The translations under genes and the position numbers were made by a program. Shown here piece after piece: positions 31,399 to 39,906 of a DNA stretch of 64,000 bases. The notes below the pieces were generated by a model. The model saw only the letters and a list, made by a program, of their open reading frames with translations, was not told where the DNA came from and did no database searches. This DNA is from Pseudomonas graminis (GTDB lineage Bacteria > Pseudomonadota > Gammaproteobacteria > Pseudomonadales > Pseudomonadaceae): assembly GCF_900111735.1 (NCBI RefSeq), contig NZ_FOHW01000005.1, forward strand, positions 1-64,000, read 5' to 3'. Every line of letters starts with the position of its first letter. Within the stretch, counting starts at the first letter, position 1.

Positions 31399-32700
31399 TT
31401 GAATCACAACTGGCATGGCACCCTGATCCGGCACTTGCTGATGTTGGTCACAGCCTCGTTGCTGGCCGGTTTGATCAGCGGGCATTACGGTGGGTGTCTG
31501 GCAATCGGTCTGGGGCTTTATCTGGCCTGGACCCTCAAACAGCTGCTGCGCCTGCATGACTGGCTTCGCCATCACAAACCCGACGAGCCGCCACCCGATG
31601 GCTATGGCTTGTGGGGTGAAGTATTCGACAGCATTTACCATCTCCAACGGCGCGACCAGCGCGTGCGTGGCCGCCTGCAAGCGGTTATCGACCGTGTCCA
31701 GGAATCCACCGCCGCGCTGAAAGATGCCGTGATCATGCTCGACAGCGACGGCAACCTCGAATGGTGGAACCGCGCCGCAGAAACCTTGCTGGGCCTGAAG
31801 ACCCCACAGGACAGCGGTCAGCCGGTGACCAATCTGGTACGCCACCCGCGGTTCAAGGAATACTTCGAGCACGCCAACTACGCCGAGCCGCTGGAGATCC
31901 CTTCGCCGGTCAATGATCGCCTGCGCATTCAGATGCTGATCACCCGCTACGGCAACAACGAGCATCTGATGCTGGTGCGCGACGTGACGCGCATGCATCA
32001 GCTGGAGCAGATGCGCAAAGACTTCGTCGCCAACGTGTCCCACGAGCTGCGTACACCGTTGACGGTCATCTGCGGGTATCTGGAGACGCTGCTGGATAAC
32101 GTTGAAGAAGTGAACCCGCGCTGGGTCCGTGCGTTGCAGCAAATGCATCAGCAAGGCGGACGCATGCAGACGCTGCTCAACGATCTCCTGCTGCTGGCCA
32201 AGCTGGAAGCCACCGATTACCCCTCCGACAACCAGCCCGTGGCCGTGTCGTCGCTGCTGCAAAGCATCACCAATGATGCTCAGGCACTGTCAGGAGACAA
32301 GAACCAGCAAATCACCCTGGAGCTGGAAAGCGATGCCAGCCTCAAGGGCAGCGAGGCGGAGCTGCGCAGCGCGTTCTCGAACCTGATCTTCAATGCCGTC
32401 AAATACACGCCGGCCGAGGGCAAGATCCGCGTCCGCTGGTGGAGTGACGGCCGTGGCGCGCACCTGAGCGTGCAGGACTCCGGCATCGGCATCGACAGCA
32501 AACACATTCCGCGCCTGACCGAGCGCTTCTACCGCGTCGACTCCAGCCGCGCGTCAAACACTGGCGGGACAGGCCTGGGCCTGGCGATCGTCAAGCACGT
32601 GCTGCTGCGCCATCGCGCAGCACTGGAAATCAACAGCGTCCCCGGCAAAGGCAGTGTGTTTATCTGCAACTTTGCCCCGGCCCAGATGACCAAAGCCTAG
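31399..32700 (+). CDS. phoR: Phosphate sensor kinase PhoR
   Basis: PhoR, 433 aa. Two N-terminal membrane helices, DUF3329/PAS region (DAVIMLDSDGNLEWWNRAAE), HisKA with the phosphorylated His in NVSHELRTPLTV, and HATPase (NAVKYTPAEGKIR, GIGIDSKHIPRLTERFYR, GTGLGLAI). Start TTG at 31399 is the only good codon in frame (AAGGACGCG before it). It works with PhoB and is held inactive by PhoU/Pst. Confidence 0.95.
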   Translation: MNHNWHGTLIRHLLMLVTASLLAGLISGHYGGCLAIGLGLYLAWTLKQLLRLHDWLRHHKPDEPPPDGYGLWGEVFDSIYHLQRRDQRVRGRLQAVIDRVQESTAALKDAVIMLDSDGNLEWWNRAAETLLGLKTPQDSGQPVTNLVRHPRFKEYFEHANYAEPLEIPSPVNDRLRIQMLITRYGNNEHLMLVRDVTRMHQLEQMRKDFVANVSHELRTPLTVICGYLETLLDNVEEVNPRWVRALQQMHQQGGRMQTLLNDLLLLAKLEATDYPSDNQPVAVSSLLQSITNDAQALSGDKNQQITLELESDASLKGSEAELRSAFSNLIFNAVKYTPAEGKIRVRWWSDGRGAHLSVQDSGIGIDSKHIPRLTERFYRVDSSRASNTGGTGLGLAIVKHVLLRHRAALEINSVPGKGSVFICNFAPAQMTKA

Positions 32701-32800
32701 GCAAGCCGGTAGATAGCCGCTAAATTGCGTCCCTTGTGCCCTCCAATTGTGAGGGCTTGTTTCATTTCACACTTCAAAACGGAACCTGCAAAACCCCATC

Positions 32801-34141
32801 ATGGACCCTTCCCCTGGTATCAGCCTGGCTTCACTCTTCGCCGATTTCGGCATGATTCTTTTCGCAATGGTGTTGGTTCTGCTCAACGGATTCTTCGTTG
32901 CAGCGGAATTCGCCATGGTCAAACTGCGCTCCACCCGCGTCGAGTCCATCGCCGACAACAATGGCTGGCGCGGACGCATTCTGCGCACCGTTCACAGCCA
33001 GCTGGATGCTTATCTGTCGGCGTGCCAGCTGGGTATTACGCTGGCGTCGCTGGGTCTGGGCTGGGTCGGTGAGCCGGCGTTCGCGCACTTGCTGGCCCCT
33101 TTGCTCGAGACGGTGGGCGTGGAGTCGCCTGAAGTCGTCAAAGGCGTGTCGTTCTTCAGCGCCTTTTTCATGATTTCTTACCTGCACATCGTGGTGGGTG
33201 AACTGGCCCCGAAATCCTGGGCCATTCGCAAGCCCGAGCTGTTGTCGCTGTGGACGGCGGTGCCGCTGTACCTCTTCTACTGGGCAATGTATCCGGCCAT
33301 CTACCTGCTCAACGCCAGTGCCAACGGCATTCTGCGCATCGCAGGCCAGGGCGAGCCCGGCCCGCATCACGAGCATCATTACAGCCGTGAAGAGCTCAAG
33401 CTGATCCTGCACTCAAGCCGCGGTCAGGACCCGAGTGACCAAGGCATGCGCGTGCTGGCGTCGGCTGTGGAAATGGGCGAGCTTGAAGTGGTGGACTGGG
33501 CGAACTCCCGCGAAGACATGGTTTCGCTGGAATTCAACGCCCCGCTCAAGGAAATCCTTGCGATGTTCCGCCGGCACAAGTTCAGCCGGTACCCGGTGTA
33601 CGACTCGGACCGCAACGAGTTTGTGGGTCTGTTGCACATCAAGGACCTGCTGCTGGAACTGGCGGCGCTGGACCACCTTCCCGAATCCTTCAACCTCGCC
33701 GAGCTCACGCGTCCACTGGAGCGTGTGTCCAAGCACATGCCGTTGTCGCGTCTACTGGAGCAGTTCCGTCAGGGCGGCGCGCACTTTGCGCTGGTCGAAG
33801 AAGCCGACGGCAAGGTCATCGGCTACCTGACGATGGAAGACGTGCTGGAAGTGCTGGTGGGCGACATTCAGGACGAACACCGCAAGGCCGAGCGCGGGAT
33901 ACTGGCCTATCAGCCGGGCAAGCTTTTGGTACGTGGGGACACGCCGCTGTTCAAGGTCGAGCGCCTGCTGGGCATTGATCTGGACCACGTTGAAGCCGAA
34001 ACCCTGGCGGGCCTGATCTACGACAGCCTCAAGCGCGTGCCCGAGGAAGAAGAAGTCATGGAAGTCGAAGGCCTGCGTATCATCATCAAGAAGATGAAAG
34101 GCCCGAAGATCGTGCTGGCGAAGGTGTTGAAGCTGGATTGA
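32801..34141 (+). CDS. CNNM/CorC-type membrane protein with CBS pair
   Basis: A 446-aa HlyC/CorC (TerC-unrelated) family protein. The N-terminal DUF21/CNNM membrane domain (VLLNGFFVAAEFAMVKLRSTR, LGITLASLGLGWVGEPA) spans about residues 1-200. A CBS pair follows (~220-345; RHKFSRYPVYDSDRNEFVGLLHIKDLL), then the CorC_HlyC domain (YDSLKRVPEEEEVMEVEGLRIIIKK). Such proteins are linked to Mg2+/Co2+ or other cation handling. It lies after phoBR at a conserved place (PA5362-like); a link to phosphate is not shown. Confidence 0.92.
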   Translation: MDPSPGISLASLFADFGMILFAMVLVLLNGFFVAAEFAMVKLRSTRVESIADNNGWRGRILRTVHSQLDAYLSACQLGITLASLGLGWVGEPAFAHLLAPLLETVGVESPEVVKGVSFFSAFFMISYLHIVVGELAPKSWAIRKPELLSLWTAVPLYLFYWAMYPAIYLLNASANGILRIAGQGEPGPHHEHHYSREELKLILHSSRGQDPSDQGMRVLASAVEMGELEVVDWANSREDMVSLEFNAPLKEILAMFRRHKFSRYPVYDSDRNEFVGLLHIKDLLLELAALDHLPESFNLAELTRPLERVSKHMPLSRLLEQFRQGGAHFALVEEADGKVIGYLTMEDVLEVLVGDIQDEHRKAERGILAYQPGKLLVRGDTPLFKVERLLGIDLDHVEAETLAGLIYDSLKRVPEEEEVMEVEGLRIIIKKMKGPKIVLAKVLKLD

Positions 34142-34193
34142 TCTCGCCGCTGGCCGGGTCTCGGTTGTGCCATTTTGCTGCCGCTACGCGCCA

Positions 34194-34220
34194 GATCGCG
34201 GGACAAGCCACGCTCCTACA
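34194..34220. repeat. Degenerate single REP, GCGCTTGCCCGC type
   Basis: GATCGCGGGACAAGCCACGCTCCTACA differs from the other REP copies of this type at about two positions, and no inverted partner is seen nearby. It lies between the convergent CBS-protein and M23-peptidase genes. Confidence 0.6.
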
Positions 34221-34236
34221 GGTCAGCGGTAGATGA

Positions 34237-35145
34237 TCAATTCCCGCCAATCGCGAAGTTGGGCAGGCTCTGGACCGGTTGCGAGAATTCGTACGGGATA
34301 GACTCCAGTGCCAGCCCGACATTGCGCTGCACCACGAAGTGCAAATGCGGGCCGGTGCTGTTGCCGGTATTGCCAGACCGTCCGAGCGGCGCGCCCACTG
34401 CCACATGCTGCCCTTCCTTGACGCTCACTGATCCTTGCTGCAGATGCAGATACACGCCCATCGTGCCGTCGTCGTGCAGGATGCGCACGAAGTTGCCCGA
34501 TGGGTTTGCGCCTCGGCCTGATTGCGCATTCTCGGTCTTGATCACGGTACCGCCCCGGGCAGCGATGATCTGCGTGCCTTCGGGCATGGCGATGTCGATC
34601 GCATAGCGGCTCTTGGCCCCGATGTGGCTGTAGGACCCATTGGCACCCTGACTGATGCGAAACGGCCCGCCCACCCACGGCAACGGATAGCGATAGGCAA
34701 ATCCACTCGCCGAGACGCCCCGCTGTGGGTCGCCCACGATAGATCGCAGGCTGGGCTTGTAGGTCATGGCCTTGCTGGCGACTTGCGGGCTGAGGGCGAT
34801 GAGGCGTTCATTGCTGCGCGCCGCAATGGTGCGGCGAATGACTTGGTCCGACACGCCCACCACGTTCTTCACCCCGGCCAGACGCAGCTCGACTTCCACG
34901 GGAGCGTAAAGGTCGTTTCGCACGTAAAGGCTGTCGCTGCCATTGGCTTTCTTGACGCTCAGGCGCACCTGGCTATCGATGCGCTCGACCATCCGCTCGC
35001 GAAGCTTCATTACCTGGGCGCCACGCACCGGCTGGTCGGTAAACGACACCACGCCATTGGCATCAGTGAACCGATAAATCGTGACTGCCCCGGCGGTCTG
35101 CGTGGCCAGCAGCAAGGCACAGACAACCAGCACGCGCTCTAACAT
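34237..35145 (-). CDS. Exported M23-family peptidase
   Basis: A 302-aa protein with a signal peptide (MLERVLVVCALLLATQTAGA), a short DUF4124-like region (VTIYRFTDANGVVSFTDQPV), and a C-terminal LytM/M23 domain with H, D and HLHF residues (SHIGAKSRYAIDIAMPEGT, GNSTGPHLHFVV). It is likely a peptidoglycan endopeptidase or an amidase activator in the periplasm. ATG at 35145 is preferred; the open frame further upstream does not look exported. It converges with the CBS gene. Confidence 0.9.
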   Translation of the reverse strand: MLERVLVVCALLLATQTAGAVTIYRFTDANGVVSFTDQPVRGAQVMKLRERMVERIDSQVRLSVKKANGSDSLYVRNDLYAPVEVELRLAGVKNVVGVSDQVIRRTIAARSNERLIALSPQVASKAMTYKPSLRSIVGDPQRGVSASGFAYRYPLPWVGGPFRISQGANGSYSHIGAKSRYAIDIAMPEGTQIIAARGGTVIKTENAQSGRGANPSGNFVRILHDDGTMGVYLHLQQGSVSVKEGQHVAVGAPLGRSGNTGNSTGPHLHFVVQRNVGLALESIPYEFSQPVQSLPNFAIGGN

Positions 35146-35388
35146 CGGGATAGACCTGGTGAGTGGACGATTAGCGCCCAGCCTAACAGTGATGCCAACG
35201 CAATTGGACTCATCCGAATCAATCGGTAATAGACGGAGCGTCAAGGAAATCGCGTCAGCACGGTGCGCGATCGGAATTGCAATTTCTATGCAGGCCAGGC
35301 GTGCGTTTCGTCAGGCCGCTACCCGCCTCGGTTGAATATGACCCGTCGTCCAGACGCTGCGCTGGCGCGCAGCGAACTGGCTGGCCAA

Positions 35389-36294
35389 TCAGGCACCCGG
35401 TACGAAGTGCTTCTGCGCTGTACCACGGGCAATCAGGCGCGAGAGGTAATCAAGCTTCTGGGTGTCCTTGTCGACGAAGCGGAAGGTGACCTGCAGCCAG
35501 TCACTGTCCGGCTTCTGCTCGAATGCGGCAATCGCGTGAAGATAGCCATTGAGACGCGCGACCTCGGCGTTATCACCCTGCTCCAGATCGAGCACGGCGC
35601 TTTCGAGGATCTGCGGCAGCACCTCGCCACGTCGGACCAGCAGCGACGCTTCCTTGAGCGTCAGCGCTTTGATCACGCAGGGCTGGTTCCCGCTCGGAAG
35701 ACGCAACTGGCCCTGGCCACGACCCGCAGGTGCAGCAGCTGGTGCCGCCTTGGCCATAGGCTGGACCGGAGGCTGAGCCGCTTGCGATGCCGCCGAAGCA
35801 GCGGGTGCCGTGTTGACGACTTCAGGGCGATTACCCGTCAAGGCGCTGAGCGAATCATTGGCAAACGCCGCATTGACGCGGGCCGGACCACTGGACATCA
35901 ACGCGTCGAGCTTGCCGACCTTGTGCAGCGCTTTTTTGACCTTGGTCAGCAGTTGCTCGTTGGTGAACGGCTTGCCGATGAAGTCCGATACGCCGGCCTG
36001 GATCGCCTGAATCACGTTTTCCTTGTCGCCACGGCTGGTGACCATGATGAAAGGCATGGTCTTCAGGCTGTCCTGCTGACGGCACCAGGTCAGCAATTCC
36101 AGCCCGGACATCTCGGGCATTTCCCAATCGCACAACACCAGATCGAATACTTCACGGCTCAACAGCACTTGCGCTTTGCGGCCGTTGACTGCGTCTTCCA
36201 GCGCGATTCCTGGAAACGCGTTGCGCAGGCCTTTCTTGACCAGATCACGGATGAACGGTGCGTCATCCACCACCAATACACTGACTTTACTCAT
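35389..36294 (-). CDS. Response regulator with uncharacterised C-terminal domain
   Basis: A 301-aa protein. Residues 1-125 form a CheY-type receiver (VLVVDDAPFIRDLVKKGLRN, phospho-acceptor Asp in LVLCDWEMPEMSG, Lys in DFIGKPFTNEQLL). A Pro/Ala-rich linker (about 160-200) leads to a ~100-residue C-terminal part (PCVIKALTLKEASLLVRRGEVL ... LLQVTFRFVDKDTQKLDYLSRL) that I do not recognise as a DNA-binding or enzyme domain; the FRFVDKDTQ stretch recalls PilZ-like segments. It sits 3' of phoU as PA5364 does. Role in phosphate sensing is plausible but unproven. Confidence 0.88.
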   Translation of the reverse strand: MSKVSVLVVDDAPFIRDLVKKGLRNAFPGIALEDAVNGRKAQVLLSREVFDLVLCDWEMPEMSGLELLTWCRQQDSLKTMPFIMVTSRGDKENVIQAIQAGVSDFIGKPFTNEQLLTKVKKALHKVGKLDALMSSGPARVNAAFANDSLSALTGNRPEVVNTAPAASAASQAAQPPVQPMAKAAPAAAPAGRGQGQLRLPSGNQPCVIKALTLKEASLLVRRGEVLPQILESAVLDLEQGDNAEVARLNGYLHAIAAFEQKPDSDWLQVTFRFVDKDTQKLDYLSRLIARGTAQKHFVPGA

Positions 36295-36426
36295 CGACGC
36301 TCCTGATGGCGTGTTCACCGTAAATGGCGAGCATTCGCTGGCGGATGACCAGCTGCCAAACTGTTTGACGACACCGGGACTTTTACTCGCGGGTGACTTG
36401 AAAAATACGGGCAGACCGGAGAAATA

Positions 36427-36456
36427 AAAACGCCCGGCGGTCGCCAGGCGTTTTTT
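36427..36456 (-). terminator. Terminator after phoU
   Basis: On the minus strand a stem of CGCCTGG/CCGGGCG type (one mismatch) is followed by a T run, 12 bases after the phoU stop. A T run on the plus side makes it possibly bidirectional. Confidence 0.75.
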
Positions 36457-36467
36457 CTCAGGCAATC

Positions 36468-37226
36468 TTATTTATCGTCAGGCGCGTCCAGAACATTAAT
36501 CCTTTCGGCGGTAAGGCCTTTGACCTCTTCCTGCATGCGTTTGAGGCCCAGGTGGCGGACGTCGGTACCGCGCACGAGGTAGATGACCAGTTCGGAGATG
36601 TTCCGCGCGTGGTCACCGATGCGCTCCAGCGAACGCAGTACCCAGATCACATTGAGCACGCGGGAGATCGAGCGCGGATCTTCCATCATGTAGGTGACCA
36701 GCTCACGCAGCGCCGTCTTGTACTCGCGGTCGATGTTCTTGTCGTACTGCGCAACCGACAACGCCAGATCGGCATCGAAGCGGGCGAACGAGTCCAGTGC
36801 ATCGCGTACCATCTTGCTGACCTGATCGCTGATATGGCGCACTTCGACGTAACCGCGGGGCGACTCACCCTCTTCGCACAGCTGAATCGCACGTCGGGCG
36901 ATCTTGGTGGACTCATCGCCGATGCGCTCAAGGTCGATGACCGACTTGGAGATGCTGATGATCAGACGCAGGTCGGAGGCAGCAGGCTGACGACGGGCCA
37001 GGATGCGCAGGCACTCTTCGTCAATGTTGCGCTCCATCTGGTTGATGCGGTCGTCCACCTCACGCACTCGCTGGGCCAGGCCCGAGTCGGCTTCGATCAA
37101 CGCAGTGACCGCGTCGTTGACCTGCTTCTCGACCAGACCACCCATTTCCAGCAGGTGGCTGCGAACTTCTTCCAGTTCAGCGTTGAACTGCTGGGAGATG
37201 TGATGTGTATGGCTGTCTTTGATCAT
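36468..37226 (-). CDS. phoU: Phosphate signalling protein PhoU
   Basis: PhoU, 252 aa, two repeats of a three-helix bundle with metal-binding E/DxxxD motifs (LERIGDESTKIARRAIQLCE; SLERIGDHARNISELVIYL). It links the Pst transporter to PhoR and shuts the Pho response when phosphate is ample. ATG at 37226 follows a GGACACTCATG region. It is the last gene of the pst operon after pstB (49-bp gap). Confidence 0.96.
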   Translation of the reverse strand: MIKDSHTHHISQQFNAELEEVRSHLLEMGGLVEKQVNDAVTALIEADSGLAQRVREVDDRINQMERNIDEECLRILARRQPAASDLRLIISISKSVIDLERIGDESTKIARRAIQLCEEGESPRGYVEVRHISDQVSKMVRDALDSFARFDADLALSVAQYDKNIDREYKTALRELVTYMMEDPRSISRVLNVIWVLRSLERIGDHARNISELVIYLVRGTDVRHLGLKRMQEEVKGLTAERINVLDAPDDK

Positions 37227-37275
37227 GAGTGTCCGTCCAATTGATTGCGGTGGTTCAAGGCTGACGAAGCACGTG

Positions 37276-38109
37276 CTAGCCGTAACGACCGGTTATGTAG
37301 TCTTCAGTCTGTTTTTTGGTCGGATTGGTGAACAACGTATCGGTGTCCCCGTATTCGACCACCTTGCCCATGTGCAGAAACGCGGTGTAATCCGACACGC
37401 GCGCCGCCTGCTGCATGTTGTGGGTAACGATCACAATGGTGTATTTGGATTTCAGTTCGTAGATCAGCTCTTCGACTTTCAGGGTCGAAATCGGGTCGAG
37501 CGCGGAGCACGGCTCATCAAGCAGCAGCACTTCAGGTTCGACGGCGATAGTGCGAGCGATCACCAGACGTTGCTGCTGACCACCGGAAAGCCCGAGCGCC
37601 GACTCATGCAGGCGGTCCTTGACCTCGTCCCACAATGCAGCGCCACGCAACGCCCACTCGACGGCTTCATCGAGGACACGCTTCTTGTTCACGCCTTGAA
37701 TACGCAGCCCGTAGACCACGTTTTCATAAACGGTCTTGGGGAACGGGTTGGGCTTCTGGAAGACCATGCCGACCCGACGACGCAGCTCAGCGACGTCCTC
37801 GCCTTTAGTGTAGATGTCGTGGCCATAGAGCTTGATCTCGCCCTGTACGCGACAGCCATCCACCAGATCGTTCATGCGGTTGAACGTGCGCAGCAAGGTG
37901 GACTTCCCGCACCCGGACGGCCCGATGAACGAGGTGACGCGTTGTTTCGGGATGTTCATGCGAATGTCGAACAGCGCCTGCTTCTCGCCATAGAAGAGAT
38001 CCAGCCCCGGCACTTCCAGCGCAACGGCTTCGTTCGCCAGATCCAGCACCTGGCGCTTGCGACCCAGGGCCGACATATTGATGCCGTGGGCGTGGGGTTC
38101 GTGTTGCAT
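37276..38109 (-). CDS. pstB: Phosphate ABC transporter ATP-binding protein
   Basis: PstB, 277 aa. Walker [10 protein letters not shown], signature [15 protein letters not shown], Walker [13 protein letters not shown] and H-loop VTHNMQQA are intact. It powers phosphate import. The ATG at 38109 gives [21 protein letters not shown] precedes it. pstA lies 111 bp upstream on the same strand, with a Pseudomonas spacer repeat between. Confidence 0.97.
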   Translation of the reverse strand: MQHEPHAHGINMSALGRKRQVLDLANEAVALEVPGLDLFYGEKQALFDIRMNIPKQRVTSFIGPSGCGKSTLLRTFNRMNDLVDGCRVQGEIKLYGHDIYTKGEDVAELRRRVGMVFQKPNPFPKTVYENVVYGLRIQGVNKKRVLDEAVEWALRGAALWDEVKDRLHESALGLSGGQQQRLVIARTIAVEPEVLLLDEPCSALDPISTLKVEELIYELKSKYTIVIVTHNMQQAARVSDYTAFLHMGKVVEYGDTDTLFTNPTKKQTEDYITGRYG

Positions 38110-38123
38110 GGTCTCTCTCCGTT

Positions 38124-38215
38124 CGTAGCTGCAAGCCTTTAGCCGCAAGCTGCAAATGTGGTGCTGATACGGTATGCGGCTTTTCAGCTCGCCGCTTGAA
38201 GCCTGGAGCTTGTCG
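38124..38215. repeat. Pseudomonas intergenic repeat (AGCTGCAAGC type) in pstA-pstB gap
   Basis: The spacer holds inverted units of AGCTGCAAGC.TTTAGC.GCAAGCTGCAA and GCTCGCCGCTTGAAGC.TGGAGCTTG type, a known class of Pseudomonas intergenic repeat that can fold into a hairpin. It separates pstA from pstB and may tune mRNA decay. It is seen directly; I cannot name the class with certainty. Confidence 0.6.
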
Positions 38216-38220
38216 CTGAC

Positions 38221-39891
38221 TTAGTCTTCAAACGCCTTGTACTTGTCGCGCAGGCGGTTGCGAATCGTTACCGCCGACAGGTTCAGCAGCGCGATTACCA
38301 GCACCAGCAGCAGCGCCGTGGCGTACACCAGCGGGCGCGCGGCCTCGACATTGGGGCTTTGAAAGCCGACGTCGTAAATATGGAAACCCAGGTGCATGAT
38401 CTTCTGGTCGAGGTGCAGGTACGGGTAATTGCCGTCCAGCGGCAGCGACGGCGCCATCTTGACCACGCCCACCAGCATCAGCGGCGCCACTTCACCCGCT
38501 GCCCGTGCCACGGCCAGAATCAGGCCGGTCATCATGGCCGGGCTGGCCATCGGTAGAACAATCTTCCACAGCGTTTCGGCCTTGGTTGCGCCCAAGGCCA
38601 GCGAGCCCTCGCGCAACGTCAGCGGGATACGCGCCAGACCTTCCTCGGTAGCGACGATCACCACCGGCACGGCGAGCAGTGCGAGGGTGAGTGACGCCCA
38701 CAGCAAGCCTGGCGTGCCGAACGTCGGCGCCGGCAGGGCCTCGGGGAAGAACAGTTGATCCAGAGAACCGCCCAGCACGTAAACAAAAAAGCCCAGCCCG
38801 AACACCCCATAGACGATCGCTGGAACGCCCGCGAGGTTGTTCACGGCGATGCGGATCAAGCGCGTCATTACGCCCTGGCGTGCGTACTCACGCAGATACA
38901 CAGCCGCGAGCACGCCAAAGGGCGTCACGATCACGGCCATGATCAGCGTCATCATCACGGTGCCGAAGATCGCCGGGAAAATCCCGCCTTCGGTGTTGGC
39001 CTCGCGCGGGTCGTCGCTGAGGAACTCCCAGAGCTTCTGGAAGTAGAACCCCAGCTTGGTCATCGTGCCCATGGCGTTGGGTTGATACGCGTGAACCACT
39101 TTGCCGATGCTGATCTCGATCTCTTTGCCGTTGGCGTCACGGGCCGTCAGGCTGTCGCGATTGTATTCGGCGTGCAAAGCGCCCAGCCGCGACTCGACTT
39201 CCTTGTAGCGCGCGTCGTATTCGGCGCGCTCAGTGGCCATGTCGGCCTGGGCGGCGGCATCGAGTTCGCCGTTGAGCTCAAGCTTGCGCGCGTGCAGACG
39301 CAGCCGCTCGATGCCGTGGTTGATCGCGCCGATCTCGCCCTTCTCCAGGTCGTCCAGCTGATCGGAAATGCCCTGCACCCGCTCGATACGCGCCTGCAGC
39401 TGCGGCCATGCAGCTTCGCCTTCCGCGACGACTTTACCGTCTTCCTTGACGTTGACCAGATAGCCGTAGAAGTTGCCCCACTCGCGGCGCTCGAGGGTCA
39501 TCAACTCCGAAGGCTTGCGCTGGTCCTTGAGCCATTCGCCAATGACCCAGTTGAAATCGCTGGGGCTGATATCCCGGTTGCCGACCTTGAACAGATCGCG
39601 GGTCATGAACTCGGGCCCCTGATCAGGGACTGGCAACCCGGCGGCCTTCAGCCTGGCGCGCGGCACTTGTTCAGACTGAACCAGTTCGCCCACCAGTACG
39701 TGGTTTTCCTGCCCGGGAACGTCGTACCGGGCGGAAATGACATCGGCGGGCCAGAAGTGTCCCAGCCCGCGCACGGCGATCACCGCCAGCAGGCCGATGG
39801 TCATGATCACTGCGATAGATACCGCACCTGCGCTCAGCCAGACGCCGGGGCCGCCACTGTTGAACCATCGTTTGAGGGAGGTCTGTTTCAT
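38221..39891 (-). CDS. pstA: Phosphate ABC transporter permease PstA, long form
   Basis: PstA, 556 aa, nearly twice the size of E. coli PstA. After the first membrane helix (VSIAVIMTIGLLAVIAVRGLGHFW) it carries a ~260-residue periplasmic insert (about 45-305), largely helical (QLQARIERVQGISDQLDDLEKG), then the usual MetI-like permease core with the EAA loop (GLARIPLTLREGSLALGATKAETLWKIVLP). Enlarged PstA proteins are usual in Pseudomonas. The ATG at 39891 is better placed than the TTG at 39900. Starts 15 bp after the pstC stop. Confidence 0.94.
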   Translation of the reverse strand: MKQTSLKRWFNSGGPGVWLSAGAVSIAVIMTIGLLAVIAVRGLGHFWPADVISARYDVPGQENHVLVGELVQSEQVPRARLKAAGLPVPDQGPEFMTRDLFKVGNRDISPSDFNWVIGEWLKDQRKPSELMTLERREWGNFYGYLVNVKEDGKVVAEGEAAWPQLQARIERVQGISDQLDDLEKGEIGAINHGIERLRLHARKLELNGELDAAAQADMATERAEYDARYKEVESRLGALHAEYNRDSLTARDANGKEIEISIGKVVHAYQPNAMGTMTKLGFYFQKLWEFLSDDPREANTEGGIFPAIFGTVMMTLIMAVIVTPFGVLAAVYLREYARQGVMTRLIRIAVNNLAGVPAIVYGVFGLGFFVYVLGGSLDQLFFPEALPAPTFGTPGLLWASLTLALLAVPVVIVATEEGLARIPLTLREGSLALGATKAETLWKIVLPMASPAMMTGLILAVARAAGEVAPLMLVGVVKMAPSLPLDGNYPYLHLDQKIMHLGFHIYDVGFQSPNVEAARPLVYATALLLVLVIALLNLSAVTIRNRLRDKYKAFED

Positions 39892-39906
39892 CGGTTTCAA
39901 CCTGCC

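Noticed and set aside
30619..32262. Open frame of 547 codons opposite phoB/phoR
   Set aside because: Covers two well-supported genes in antisense; no family features.
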